Shown here: piece after piece, positions 9,705-20,094 of the stretch
Numbering within the stretch: the stretch's first letter is position 1
Layout of the letters: every line of letters begins with the position of its first letter
Assembly (NCBI GenBank): GCA_024760905.1
Contig: CM045734.1
Span: forward strand, 124,001-188,000
Length of the DNA: 64,000 bases
Origin: Plotosus lineatus
Taxonomy: Eukaryota > Chordata > Actinopteri > Siluriformes > Plotosidae
Reading direction: 5' to 3'
Position numbers and translations under genes: made by a program
The notes under the pieces: generated by a model
Told to the model about the DNA's origin: nothing
What the model saw: only the letters and a program-made list of their open reading frames with translations
The model's database searches: none

Positions 9705-10049
9705 TGTTATGGTCTGTGCTGGCTGGTGTTAACTCTCTCTTTCTCTCCATTCATTTGCAGGCGCTGGCGAGGGGCATGGCTGTTACCTGCAGTCGAGGTC
9801 CAGAGAGCGCACCTGTATCTACTCAGCCATCAGCGAGCTATAAATCGGAGCATCAGAAGATTGTCCTTGTGATTCCGTTTTTCTCTGTGATCTCTGACTC
9901 CTGGTATCCTTCCTTGTGTTCGACCAGTTTCCCTTAAAATAGTATTTTTCTAGCTATTGTGGTTTCCCCTGTGCTAAAATAAACTTGTTGAAGCTTCGTA
10001 CGTGGTCCACTGCACCTCTGGGTCCGACTCGTATGCTCCAGCCGTAACA
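9705..10049 (+). repeat. Gypsy LTR
   Basis: The 345-bp segment starts TGTTATGG and ends CCGTAACA, with inverted TGTTA/TAACA termini. It lies directly after the chromodomain reading frame and a G-rich tract. A TATA-like CTATAAAT (about 9,838) and an AATAAA-like signal (about 9,979) lie inside. It is the only LTR of this element. Confidence 0.75.
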
Positions 10050-10366
10050 GAATCTTCTGACCTGAAACATGGAACAGCGACAAGAGAACCGTACAAGACA
10101 CCCGGGAAGCGCCTGCAAGTTCAGGGTATGCTACACACTGCACAACACACCTATGCTGTCGACGTATTCGTTGACTCAGGCGCTGACGCTAACTTCATTG
10201 ATTCGGGGATGGTTGAGCTCCATGACCTACCTGTATGTGAACTGGAAACCCCTAAGGAGGTAGTGGCCATTGATGGCCGAATCATAGCTCGTGTCACGCA
10301 CAAGACGAAGCCTGTTAAGCTCAGTCTGTCCGGGAACCACCAGGAGTGTCTGGAGCTGTTTGTCCT
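10050..10366 (+). pseudogene. Gypsy aspartic protease remnant
   Basis: The frame contains the retropepsin active site DSGADANFID (about 10,175), flanked by the typical VDVFV strand and ending LELFVLT. It follows the LTR after only a short spacer, so gag is deleted. The next residues expected after this point are encoded at the opposite end of the element (8,316). Confidence 0.8.
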
Positions 10367-10440
10367 CACATAGTTGCGATTAGGGATCCTTAAAGAGAAC
10401 GACAACAACATGGTCAGGTCATGGGTTCAAGCCTTCTAAA
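10367..10440 (-). pseudogene. 5' end of exon a and upstream intron (recombinase-SET gene)
   Basis: TTGCGATTAGGGATC followed by a pyrimidine-rich acceptor (read on the minus strand) aligns with the start of exon a at 59,138. It completes the exon interrupted at 8,275. Similarity stops near 10,446, where the inverted LINE arm starts. Confidence 0.8.
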
Positions 10441-10910
10441 CAAATGTAAGTGGTCTGAACTTACATAGAGTAACAAATACAATAAAATAAATAAATAAAT
10501 AAATAAAGCAAAATAAATTAAAATACCTGAATGTGTATCAAGGACAGCCAATAAAGTTTGGTAAAACTTATTTTCAATAGGGTTCTTACAATTACACACA
10601 CACAAATACATTGAAAAAGAACTTGTACAAGTCAATAGGTAATACTGGTAAATACAAAGTTGCACGATAGTCACTTATTAAGTTATGGAAATAGACTCGT
10701 ACTCTCTTCAGGCTTTATTTTTTTTCTAAAAATTTTACCAAATTTTTTTTTAAAGATATTTAGAGATGGACTTGATTAAACATTTGGATGCAGACTGTTC
10801 CAGTCTTGCATTTTCAACATTTGGATGATTAAACTGAAAGGAGTTAATCTTTAGATCTCAGGGGTGACGTCTTGGGCGGGTTAATTGATTTAAAGTTTTA
10901 TGACCCCCCC

Positions 10911-10943
<33 letters not shown>

Positions 10944-12260
10944 ATGAATACTGTAACCCATCTAGACTTGAATCAACCTGACTGCTTTATTTTGTACAAT
11001 TTGGATGATTAAACTGAAAGGAGTTTTCAGAGTTGCATTAATTTCTATTTCTGTGTTTGACCAGTCCGCCAATTTTATTTATTTATTTGTTTATTTTCAA
11101 TCTTTAGATCTCAGGGGTCACATCTTGGGCAGGGCAATTAAAGTATCTTTAGATCTCAGGGGTCACATCTCAGGTTAATTGGTTTATGGTTTTATGACCC
11201 CCCCCCCACACACACACACACACACCCATGAATACTGTAACCCATCTAGACTTGAATCAACCTGACCGCTTTATTTTGTACAATTTCTAACTTGTTTTCT
11301 AATGTTTTGGATAGAGCACTATACCAGGCTGTTGATGCAGTGATGGTCTAGTGGATAGGGCGCAGGATCGCTGATCCTAAGGTTGGGGGTTCGAGTCCCC
11401 ACAGGGTTGTCAATGCCCCCCCCCTCCAGTGCAGCGAACTGGGATATCAAAGGCGGGCCATGCCTCTCACTGTCTATGGTGAGAGGCATGTCAAAGAACC
11501 ATTGCTGACTTCTTCCGGAAAGAGTAGACTGCAAATCAGTCAGCGTGTTTCTGTCTCTTGCTAAAAGGGTTGTGACAGGAAGGGCATCCGATGTAAAAAC
11601 CCATGTCAAATTAAATGTGCGAATCTGATGGTTCGCTGTGGCGACTCTCGAGAACGGGGAAAAAGCCGAAAAGAAACTGTACCAGGCTTTTGATGCATAT
11701 TCCATATGACACAATACAAGTGTTTTTCTTTCTTTCTTTTTTTTTTTTTGTTAAGTACAGTACACTGTCTTGTCTGTATAGAACTTTCAATCTGGATGAA
11801 CATATTTAAATTAATGACTCAACTATAATAATGCCTGACAAGTCTCGATCTATTAAGATGTCTAAGTATTAACATGTTTGTTGATTGGACTTTATGACCA
11901 GTACAATTGATTTCAAAGTTCCTAACATGTTTTACTTTATTTTTTTATCCATACAGTGGGCATTGTTTTACCAAAATATACTGACAGTTTGTTATCTGTT
12001 CACCAGTTATAACATGACTCAACGTTCGTCCCAAGTACATTTGATATTTTGTTGGAATCTTTATCTGATACAATGAACACACAATCAACACACTATCATC
12101 TGCATATAATAGTAATTTAAAACATGTTGATACATATGTTATCTGTACGAGGGCTATTATGTTAAATTTTCTTATCAGAATCAATTATTTTTCTGAAAAT
12201 TATTCAAGTAATCTTATTTCATTTTTTATCTTACCTCTTCCGAGCTCTTTCAGCCAACAT
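10441..12260 (-). mobile_element. non-LTR retrotransposon remnant (CR1/L2/Rex1-like), interrupted by a SINE
   Basis: On the minus strand an RT active-site segment LYADDSVLIV lies near 12,100, followed by NKLSVYFGKT, LSG and LYRQ segments and a WNSLP-like 3' end near 10,780. This order is typical of CR1/L2-like RT C-termini. The frames are heavily broken. CA microsatellites and short direct duplications near 10,860-11,300 disturb the 3' part. The same element is at 41,600-42,960 and 62,280-64,000 in inverted orientation. The clade assignment is tentative. Confidence 0.6.
11338..11676 (+). mobile_element. tRNA-derived SINE with 19-bp target duplication
   Basis: The head has a pol III A box (TGGTCTAGTGGATAGG) and B box (GGTTCGAGTCCC). 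The tail, CTGTGGCGACTC...AGCCGAAAAG, resembles the 3' end of the RTE LINEs in this window. Near-identical 19-bp repeats (CTATACCAGGCTGTTGATG at 11,319 and CTGTACCAGGCTTTTGATG at 11,677) flank it inside the LINE. It is a SINE, not a working tRNA gene. Confidence 0.85.
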
Positions 12261-12754
12261 GAAATGAAGTGCAAAAGAGTAAAAAAAACAACAACAACAA
12301 AAAAAACATCCTCGACACAGACACAATGTTCCTGTTGAAGATTAAGGTGGAAATGGAGGGGAGAAACACAGTCCTTTTGATGAGGATTGGCTTGACCCCC
12401 AAAGGAGGCTCCGATCTCCAAACCCCTCCTGAAACCTATTTACGTGGGCGACTTCAAGTCCTATTCAATTAGAACAGCATTTTATTGCAATGGTTCATTT
12501 GCACGAACCTCCACCACATGCAGTGAGGGACGCCATCTGCATTTAACTGATTTAAAACGATTTATCTTGAAACTTGAAAACACGCACAAAAATTGTTCAT
12601 AACTATCATTGACTGAACAGTTTTGTTTTCAAGATTCAAGGTTGTCTTATTAGCAAGCGACCAGAAACAAAATCGACAAGGCTATGTTGAATTTTTTTTT
12701 TTACGGTGCAATCGTATCGCTAATAACATTTCATGTCACTTTGTCTTCTTGCAG
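12261..12754. other. noncoding duplicated sequence upstream of exon g'
   Basis: It contains A-rich runs and unique-looking sequence shared with 61,750-62,280 and 41,090-41,600. I see no gene here. Confidence 0.5.
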
Positions 12755-12952
12755 CTGAATCGTCAAACCGGCCAACAGTCAGGAGGTGCGAAGGGCAGTG
12801 GAGACTAGGGCAGCATTGCTCTTCACAGAGACGCAGAAGCAGAACGTTAGCCACTATCTGGCCCAGTCTTCTGCTGTGGCCGAGAATCATTACGGAATGC
12901 GGGCGGATGAATCCATTGTCCAAACGGCTACACTACTGGACACCCAGGGAGG
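12755..12952 (+). pseudogene. recombinase exon g' (diverged second copy)
   Basis: The exon lies between a TTCTTGCAG acceptor and a GGGTAGGT donor, and its 198 bases match the length of exon g at 15,774. It encodes the EVRRAVET region and the catalytic tail, but the conserved His of the HS...Y box is Gln (AQSSAVAENHYG); Tyr remains. The same change is in the copy at 61,522, so it predates the inverted duplication. No exons d-f precede it. Confidence 0.8.
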
Positions 12953-13055
12953 GTAGGTCTCTTCATTATCTCAAGGCAGCCATGCGTCACATTCATATTT
13001 TATGTATTATTACCAAGTTGTGCAATTTTAACCCTTACTTTCCTAAATTTTACAG

Positions 13056-13156
13056 CTTCTCCTCACCGAACAAGTCCTCGGACAGTGACCCCGATCAAGC
13101 CCACAAGCACATTGAGGTGCCTTCATGTGCCATCTTGGATGGCAAGTGTGATCCGG

Positions 13157-13207
<51 letters not shown>

Positions 13208-13225
13208 TTCACTAAGCATGGCTTC
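13056..13225 (+). pseudogene. exon h' start, running into CA repeat
   Basis: After a TTTTACAG acceptor the frame FSSPNKSSDSDPDQAHKH matches exon h of the full gene for about 20 codons. It then diverges (IEVPSCAILDGKCDPE) and enters a (CA)n tract at 13,157-13,205. No clear canonical donor is seen. Confidence 0.7.
13157..13205 (+). repeat. (CA)n microsatellite
   Basis: About 24 CA repeats. The tract is long here and at 40,668-40,706 (as TG) but only a few units in the copy at 61,300, so it is length-variable among paralogues. Confidence 0.95.
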
Positions 13226-13239
13226 AACAACAACCGATA

Positions 13240-14348
13240 ATGACAGCGAAAGCAAAATATGCGAGTGTCGAAGACAAAAGCAATGACACTTAAATATTGT
13301 CAGACGTTGTCAATCATCTGACGGGTGACCAGACGGCAAGCTATCTGAGTAAAATAAAGCACCTGGGGATTGCCGATCCATATCTAATGCCGCAGTCAAT
13401 GTTTAGGAATGTGTTAAAATGCGACCATTCTTCCCTTCCTGCTTTTGCCTACTTGGATCTTTGTACATATCTTGTCCACGGCCCGTCTCCATTTCGCCAT
13501 TTACTGGCAAAGAGTTAAAAGCTTACAAATCAATGGAAACTTACAAGTACAGTAATACCTCGGCTCACGAACATAATTGGTTCCCAGAAAGTGTGTGTGA
13601 GGCGAAAAGTTCGTCTTCCGAACATTTATTTCCCATAAGAAACCATTAAAATGAGAATAATCCGTTCGTTCCCAGGTCCCCATAAAACATAATTCTCTAC
13701 TAAATAAGCCTTAAAACTACACAAAAATATACCTTATTTTATGTATAATAAATGTCTATTGTATTGTAATTAAAGAAATAAACTGTACTGTATAATAAAG
13801 TCGTTTTATTTACCTTTGTGATGGTAGTTGACGGCTTGATGGAATGGAGTGGGAGGAGGGAGGGAGTGGGAGGAGGAGGGAGGGAGGGACTTACTGTTTG
13901 GAAGGAGAGTTTGGAAACGCCTACTGTTTGGAAACACCCTTAGCCACACACGCACCCTTAACAGCTTCCTTGTTCCTTGTACTGGTACTGGGACGCTGAG
14001 TCACACAAACGCACACCTCGTTCGTGTTTTTCAATGATCTCCGCCTGTGGTGGGGTCTTTTTCGGTCCCGTAATAGCAAAAGTACACTCAATATGGTCCA
14101 AAATGTCTAGCAAACACAAACCACTTCCGCACTCAAAGAAAGGGGTGTGACGAACTGTGACGCCGTGAGCGTGCGTCAGCTTCACGTGGCCGCCACCGTG
14201 GCGCTGTTCGACCGCGTGGTTTGGTTCGTCCGCCGAAAACTAGTTCAGCAGAGACTATATTCTCGCAAATTTAATGTTCTTGAGGCGAAAAGTTCGTGAT
14301 CTTAAGCGTTCGTCAGCGGAGGTTTTACTGTATTTTGTTGCCGGATTT
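13240..14348 (+). pseudogene. SWIM/YqaJ-type protein first exon (split by Tigger MITE)
   Basis: The frame begins at ATG 13,240 (MTAKAKYASVEDKSND) and soon meets a stop absent from the copies at 40,633 and 61,268. It later encodes LKAYKSMETYK, continuing after the MITE as a FVAGF segment and a GTAAGC donor at 14,349. The pSPFTGKELKAYKS..AY..FVAGF pattern resembles the region before the SWIM zinc finger in multicopy fish YqaJ-related proteins. A CCATTTCGCCATTT micro-duplication shifts the frame in all three copies. The assignment rests on pattern only. Confidence 0.55.
13550..14330 (-). mobile_element. non-autonomous pogo/Tigger-like element
   Basis: The ends are CAGTAATACCTCGGCTCACG and, inverted, CAGTAAAACCTCCGCTGACG, with TA on both sides. 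The copy at 40,307-40,633 preserves the empty site (AAGTATTTTG), so the TA target duplication is directly shown. Inside, on the minus strand, a frame with GPKKTPPQAEIIEKHERGVR resembles the start of Tigger transposase. The element is therefore a deletion derivative, not a wholly unrelated MITE. Confidence 0.9.
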
Positions 14349-14507
14349 GTAAGCTGTCTGCAACAATGGGAGCCAGGAACCGGGAAGAGAGACGACCACC
14401 TCATAATAGATAATGTGCGTTTTCTATCTCCAGATAGAGCTACACAAACAAGTGCTTATGCAATAATAACTTAAAATTATCACTGCGTATAATGGTTGCA
14501 TAAATTC

Positions 14508-14540
<33 letters not shown>

Positions 14541-14649
14541 CAGCCACCCAGGGCAATAGTGGCCTAATGGTAAGCCCCCACCCCAACCCCAGATACATAC
14601 ACACACACACAGTGCAGCAAACCTGACATCAAAGACGAGCAGCAAAAAA
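14349..14649. other. intron remnant with TA/CA repeats
   Basis: This is shared with 40,100-40,300 and 59,700-59,950, with (TA)n at about 14,507-14,528 and short CA runs. It ends where exons a-c of the recombinase gene have been deleted relative to the copy at 55,047-59,138. I see no gene. Confidence 0.6.
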
Positions 14650-16646
14650 CATTTTCAACGCCCCGGAGCTGTGGAAGGCATGACGGTGAGTGCATCTATT
14701 TTAATAGCCTGAGGAAATTTGTTTTTTAGCTCGTGCTATTTTATCTGGGGTGGGGTGGGGGGGGGGGGGGGGGTTTTCACGTGTTGAAATGTATTTTTGA
14801 AAAATAATTCATTCATACATTTCCTGCCACTTCAATTCTTTTCCAGACAAAAGAGTGGGTGAACAGAAAACACAAAAACGCAAGGGTGGTGATCGGCGTC
14901 AGCCAACATAAGACGGCAACTATGCAGGTGGCCACATTTGCCCTGACCCAGGAGGAGGAAGCTGTAAGTTCTTTAACAGCTAAATATGCTCACCACTTAT
15001 GTCTCATTGTGAAAGCGATTTTTCAACTGCTTACACTATTTTACAGTCAAGAAATTGTCTCTTTTGTTCCCCAAGTGGTTTCAAGCATACTACGAACACA
15101 TTCGTCCGGGATACCTCAGAAGCAAAATTGACAATTTTTTCATTTCTTCGACTGGGAAGCCCGTTCATCGTGTCACCAACGACATTGGCCGGTTTCACAA
15201 AATGTGAGTACCTACATGAATCCATGTGCTGATGTGTAAATGTTTTGTATTACACGACGATACAAAGAAATACGACAGAGGAAAAAAAAAGATTTGTTGA
15301 AGTACATGATGTATTTCAATCGAACATTTTATACATATAATTTTAATTTGATTTTCATGTCAGATTGAAATATGGAAAAGAATGCAACATGTATTGGAGG
15401 AAAACTGATTTTAGAAAGTGATGAGGAAAAAGAATTGTAAGACTTACCTTGAAAACTTGTTGAGTAAAACTTTTTGCCACTTGTCACGTCAAAGACTTTC
15501 ATGTTGACGGCCTTGAGAATGTGCGGGTTTTATACGCCATCGTACTCTCGCAGCTGCTCCGGAGTGAATTCCCGCAGGTCCATTTTGGGCAAAGCCGAGG
15601 CCTTGTCTCCCCGGTCGGCGTCTGTGCACGATCTCCTGAGCCACTGTCAGTAAACACCGTAGCAAGCGGCCAGAAACAAAAACAACAAGCAGACGATTTT
15701 TTTCTATTTTTTTCGGTGCATCAAACACAATCATATCGCGAATAACATTTCATGTCACTTTGTCTTCTTGCAGCTACCACGTGAAACCGGCCAACAGTCG
15801 GGAGGTGCGAAGGGCGGTGGAGACTGAGGCAGCGTTGCTCTTCACAGAGACGCAGAAGCAGAACGTTAGCCACTATCTGGCCCATTCTACTGCTGTGGCC
15901 GAGCAGCATTACAGAATGCGGGTGGATGAATCCATTGTCCAAACGGCTACACTGTTGGACACCCTGGGACGGTAGGTCTCCTCATTATCTTATTTCACAA
16001 GGCAACCATGCATCGCAATCATATTTTATGTATACTTACCAAGTTGTACTATTTTAACCCTTTTAACTTTCTCTAATTTTACAGCTTCTCCTCACCAAAC
16101 GAGTCCTCGGACGGCGACCCCGATCAAGCCCGCAAGCATGTGGAGAGAAACTTTTCTGATTTCACCAGGAGCTTCCCAGTGACCAAACATGGCCAGCCTC
16201 CGTCCAAAAAGGCCAGGGCGCAGGCGGGATTTAGCGAGGGCCGTGTGCATTATGACGAGTGGCGAGCTTGTCAGTATGCAGAGAGGCAGCGGTATCTGCT
16301 ATGTAAGTACAGTACTCCGAAGCCCGAAACACTATAATGCGGATAAGCATTAATAATCTCAAACTATGCAACTTATTTACTGAGGCAAACAACTGCGGTG
16401 ACAAAATTATTCTGTTCTCTTTTTCAGCACACTTCAGTGCCAGGAAGCCAACGGTGGGGAAAGTTCAGAGGTTTTTAGAAAAAGAGGGGTGGATGGCCAA
16501 CTGTCCGAGTGCTGAGGACATCGTGAAGATGTGGACGGCAGCCCACAAGTTCACCGTCGAGACGGACCCGGCTATCATTCGGTGTGTGTCTCACCAGAAA
16601 TGGACAGGACTGGTGATCAAGGACTTCGGATCTGAAAGGGGGCTGG
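14650..16646 (+). pseudogene. recombinase-SET gene copy A (exons d-partial, e, f, g, h, i)
   Basis: The exons, with canonical splice sites, are: d end 14,650-14,685 (contains Arg I, FQRPGAVEGMT), e 14,847-14,963 (HKT lysine), f 15,076-15,203, g 15,774-15,971 (EVRRAVET and HSTAVAEQHYRM), h 16,085-16,302 and i 16,428-16,646 (ends ERGLG, the SET entry motif). Exon lengths equal those of the other copies and phases join correctly. Unlike the copy at 55,047, exon h is in frame. Exons a-c are deleted and the SET exon is missing because an RTE LINE starts at about 16,768. The recombinase catalytic residues visible here are intact. Confidence 0.85.
15448..15600 (-). pseudogene. PGRMC-like (cytochrome b5 family) exon, antisense in intron f-g
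   Basis: On the minus strand the frame encodes MDLREFTPEQLREYDGV, then a stop, then NPHILKAVNMKVFDVTSGKK and a GTAAG donor. This resembles exon 1 of membrane-associated progesterone receptor components (heme-binding cytochrome b5 fold). The same stop is in the copy at 56,676, so it was a pseudogene before duplication. It lies inside the intron between recombinase exons f and g. Confidence 0.7.
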
Positions 16647-16767
16647 GTAAGAAACCTTTAATTTTTCTTTTCAGTTTCTGCACCCTGCTCTGAATGTCAA
16701 AGTGGAGAAAGATTCACACTTTGCCAAATTGTAACGATCAACTTTTGAGGGTTTTTTTTTTTTTTTT

Positions 16768-18535
16768 GGCTAAGGCCAAACAGAGGGCGTATGATGACTT
16801 GTATGATAGGTTGGATAGTAAAGAGGGAGAAAATGATCTATACAGGTTGGCACGGCAGAGAAATAGAGATGTGAAGGACGTGCAGCAAGTTAGATTGATA
16901 AAGGACAGAGAGGGAAATGTATTGACTGATGACAGAAGTGTGCTGGAAAGATGGAAAGAGTACTTTGAAGAGCTGATGAATGAGGAAAATGAGAGAGAAA
17001 AAAGAGTAGAAGAGGTGACCATTGAGGAGCAGGATGTAGCAAAGATCAGTAAGGGTGAAGTGAGAAGGGCATTGAAGAGGATGAAGAATGGAAAGGCAGT
17101 TGGTCCTGATGATATACCTGTGGAGGTATGGAAGTGTCTAGGAGAGGTAGCAGTAGATTTTCTGACAAGAACATTCAACAAGGTACTAGAGAGTGAGCAG
17201 ATGCCGGAGGAGTGGAGGAGAAGTGTGCTGGTGCCCATTTTTAAGAACAAGGGAGACGTGCAGAGTTGCAGCAACTACAGAGGGATAAAGTTGATGAGCC
17301 ATACGATGAAGTTATGGGAAAGACTAGTGGAAGCTAGACTAAGGGCAGAGGTCAGCATTTGTGAACAACAGTTTGGTTTCATGCCAAGAAAGAGCACCAC
17401 AGATGCAATGTTTGCCTTGAGGATGTTAATAGAGAAGTACAGAGAAGGTCAGAGGGAGCTACATTGTGCCTTTGTGGATCTGGAAAAAGCATATGACAGG
17501 GTGCCAAGAGAAGAACTGTGGTATTGCATGAGGAAGTCTGGAGTGGCAGAGAAGTATGTTAGAGTGGTGCAGGACATGGATGAAAGATGTAAGACAGTGG
17601 TGAGGTGTGCTGTCGGTGTGACCGACGAATTCAAGGTGGAGGTGGGACTGCATCAAGGGTCAGCTCTGAGCCCCTTCTTGTTTGCTATGGTGATGGACAG
17701 GCTGACAGACGAGGTAAGACAAGAATCTCCATGGACTATGATGTTTGCAGATGACATCGTGATCTGTAGTGAGAGCAGAGAACAAGTGCAGGAAAATCTA
17801 GAGAGGTGGAGGTATGCCCTGGAAAGGAGAGGAATGAAGGTTAGCCTCAGAAAATCAGAATACATGTGTGTGAATGAGAAGGACCCAGGAGGAACGGTGA
17901 TGTTACAGGGAGCAGAGATAACGAAGGTGGAGGATTTTAAGTACTTAGGCTCAACAATCCAGAGCAATGGAGAGTGTGGACAAGAGGTGAAGAAGCGTGT
18001 GCAGGCAGGCTAGAATGGTTGGAGAAAAGTATCCGGTGTGATGTGCGATAGAAGAGTGTCAGCAAGAATGAAGGGAAAAGTGTACAAGATGGTGGTGAGG
18101 CCAGCGATGTTGTATGGCTTAGAAACAGTGGCGCTGAGGAAAAGGCAGGAGGCAGAGCTGGAGGTAGCGGAGATGAAAATGTTGAGGTTCTCCCTGGGAG
18201 TAACGAGGATGGATAGGATCAGAAATGAGTATATCAGAGGGACAGCCCACGTAAGATGTTTTGGAGACAAAGTCAGAGAGGCTAGATTGAGATGGTTTGG
18301 ACATGTACAGAGGAGGGATAGTGAGTATATTGGCAGTAGGATGCTGAGGTTGGAACTACCAGGCAGAAGGCCTCGAGGAAGACCGAAGAAGAGATTTATG
18401 GATGTGGTGAAGGAAGACATGAAGGTCGTTGGAGTCAGAAAAGAAGATGCGGAGGACAGGGTGAGGTGGAGGCGGATGATTTGCTGTGGCGACCCCTGAA
18501 GGGAGCAGCCGAAAGTAAAAGAAGAAGAAGATACA
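16768..18535 (+). mobile_element. RTE-clade LINE, 5'-truncated
   Basis: The reading frame 16,768-18,013 encodes RT: VPIFKNKGDVQ, NYRGIKLMSHTMKLWERL, FVDLEKAYDRVPREELW, LHQGSALSPFLF and the active site MFADDIV. A frameshift near 18,015 moves it to the frame at 18,038-18,499 (WFGHVQRRDSEYIGSRMLRLELPGR). The endonuclease is absent through 5' truncation, typical of target-primed reverse transcription. The 3' end is GCTGTGGCGACCCCTGAAGG...AAAGAAGAAGAAG. It interrupts copy A of the recombinase-SET gene after exon i. Confidence 0.9.
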
Positions 18536-18540
18536 CAGTG

Positions 18541-19354
18541 ATAATTTTAATTTATTGCATAAGCACTTAGAACACGCACCTTAGCTGTTATGAGGTGGTC
18601 GTCTCTCTTCCCGGTTCCTGGCTCCCATTGTTGCACCTGGTATTACAACATTCTGCTGAATGACATACCCCACCGGCCCAGCCATAGTACCTTGCTGAAG
18701 AAGCTCATCCAGCGTCTTCATTCTAAATGGGCCCCGTGAGTCAGATATGCTCCTGACTGACCATGAGCCTGACACCACCAGTAACACCCTCTGCCACTGC
18801 AACCGATGCTGGTGCCGCCAGTGCCACGCACACTATTGCTGCCACCTCCAGCTCTGCTTCTGGAGCCCCTGCCCAGTGACTCGCCTTCGTCCTCGGTTCA
18901 GAGATAATTCCTGGAAAATGTAAAAACAGTTCCGTGATATTTCCAGTTTGCCGACCTTTCACAACCCAGTTAGCAGCACCTGGGCGACAGTGACAACCCA
19001 CGGAGAGTGGGGCTTGAACCTCCAACCTTAGGCTTAGTGATCCAGCACCTTTACCAGCAGGCTGCCACTGCCCCAAAGCATTTATTAAAATGTAATTTTT
19101 AATCTCACTCTCTGTTTTACAAACCACATCCCACCCGACCACTTCTATACGCATAAAGATGAAGGAGGCCGGTCTATATGAGAAATTCTGCGATGACACT
19201 GTGCTCCTCTTGGACTGTAAATAAATGACACCCAGGGTGTCGCAATTGCCAACAGAAGGTGATGTGTCATTATGAATGGTCATTTATGACTGGTTACATG
19301 CGCTAAAATATGCTTTTTAAAAACATTCAATAGACAGTCTTACTCATTAATACA
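18541..19354 (+). pseudogene. recombinase-SET gene fragments (exon a end, exon b) with SINE
   Basis: About 18,655-18,920 carries the C-terminal part of exon a on the plus strand (NDIPHRPSHSTLLKKL then a stop). A SINE with a GGCTTGAACCTCC B-box region lies at about 18,935-19,085 in reverse orientation. Exon b follows at about 19,125-19,262 (MKEAGLYEKFCDDTVLLLDC then a stop). It ends in AT-rich sequence into which ERV2 inserted. A paralogue is at 43,220-43,572. Confidence 0.7.
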
Positions 19355-19358
19355 GTAT

Positions 19359-19901
19359 GTTAGGATCCGTTGAATGTGGAAGAAGACGACTGGAGACTGG
19401 TTTTGAGTTGAATATGAGAAGCTTTATTGCGTCGTTTGCAAAGGATGGAGACCCAACCAACATGCCTAAAAGACACACTAATTAAGGTCTGAGGTCTCCC
19501 TCGCGGGGGGTTGCTTTTAAGGGCTGCCGACCAGGTTCCTCCTTCTGGAATTTATGATTGGGTCTTTGATGCGTTATTATCTCAACAAGATGCAATAAAT
19601 CTGGGGTGACCCCAGGCCCCTCCCTACCCCCATAAACCTCCACCTCCTGATCTCAGAGTTATTTACAACTCGAAACTATTTGGTCTGTTGAAGATTACCC
19701 TGACAGTGAAGGTCTAGGTGTGGCAGGTTACCCAACATGCACTTTTACAACAGAGATAAAGAATGGCCCCCCTTTAAGCATTCCATTTGATTATTCTCAA
19801 CAAGCCCCAGGTATAGCAAAACACAAAGAAATAAAGCACCATTATACAGTTATATAAAACAGTGTGCTCCAGAGAACATGATTTTGTGATACACTTTTAC
19901 A
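19359..19901 (-). repeat. ERV2 3' LTR
   Basis: About 543 bp starting TGTAAAAG and ending GATCCTAACA in the sense direction. It contains an AATAAAGCTTCTC polyadenylation signal (about 19,413-19,425, minus strand). It is nearly identical to the 5' LTR. Confidence 0.95.
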
Positions 19902-19925
19902 ATTCCCCCTTTTGATCTCCTTTAG
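19902..19925 (-). other. ERV2 polypurine tract
   Basis: In sense, GGAGATCAAAAGGGGGAAT directly precedes the 3' LTR. It primes plus-strand DNA synthesis in retroviruses and is conserved in ERV1. Confidence 0.85.
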
Positions 19926-20094
19926 GAGATCAACCAAGGAACCATTCATAACAAAAATAGAACAGTGGAGTAAACGTACACAAACAAATAGAAAGGCTAT
20001 ATAAAAGACAATTATGAAATCCGTAAAGATCTAAGCAAATATGATATCTATAAAAACTCTAACTGCATGCAAAATTACCCATAGTAAAATCTAA

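Larger units (their letters stand above)
8276..10366 (+). mobile_element. Ty3/Gypsy chromovirus, circularly permuted insertion in exon a
   Basis: The insert separates two parts of exon a that align without a gap to the intact exon at 59,138. It starts TG, ends CA, and CATAG (or CACATAG) flanks both sides. Its internal order is unusual: protease/RT linker, integrase C-terminus with chromodomain, one LTR (9,705-10,049), then protease, whose last codons would continue into the linker at the left edge. This is the order expected of a one-LTR circle opened inside pol. Gag, RT, RNase H and the integrase core are missing. Confidence 0.75.
10441..16760. repeat. large inverted duplication arm (partner about 55,500-64,000)
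   Basis: Reading this region forwards and 55,500-64,000 backwards gives the same order: LINE 3' end, SINE, exons g'/h', SWIM-like exon with Tigger element, recombinase exons d to i and the antisense PGRMC-like exon. The arm here lacks exons a-c. The partner runs to the window edge, so its outer limit is unknown. The spacer is about 39 kb. Confidence 0.85.

Noticed and set aside
11338..11410. tRNA gene
   Set aside because: A and B boxes are present but the cloverleaf is degenerate, and the unit continues into a SINE body with target duplications.
15489..15734. 81-residue Arg-rich protein on the minus strand
   Set aside because: It is a wrong-frame reading over the PGRMC-like pseudo-exon and its upstream region.
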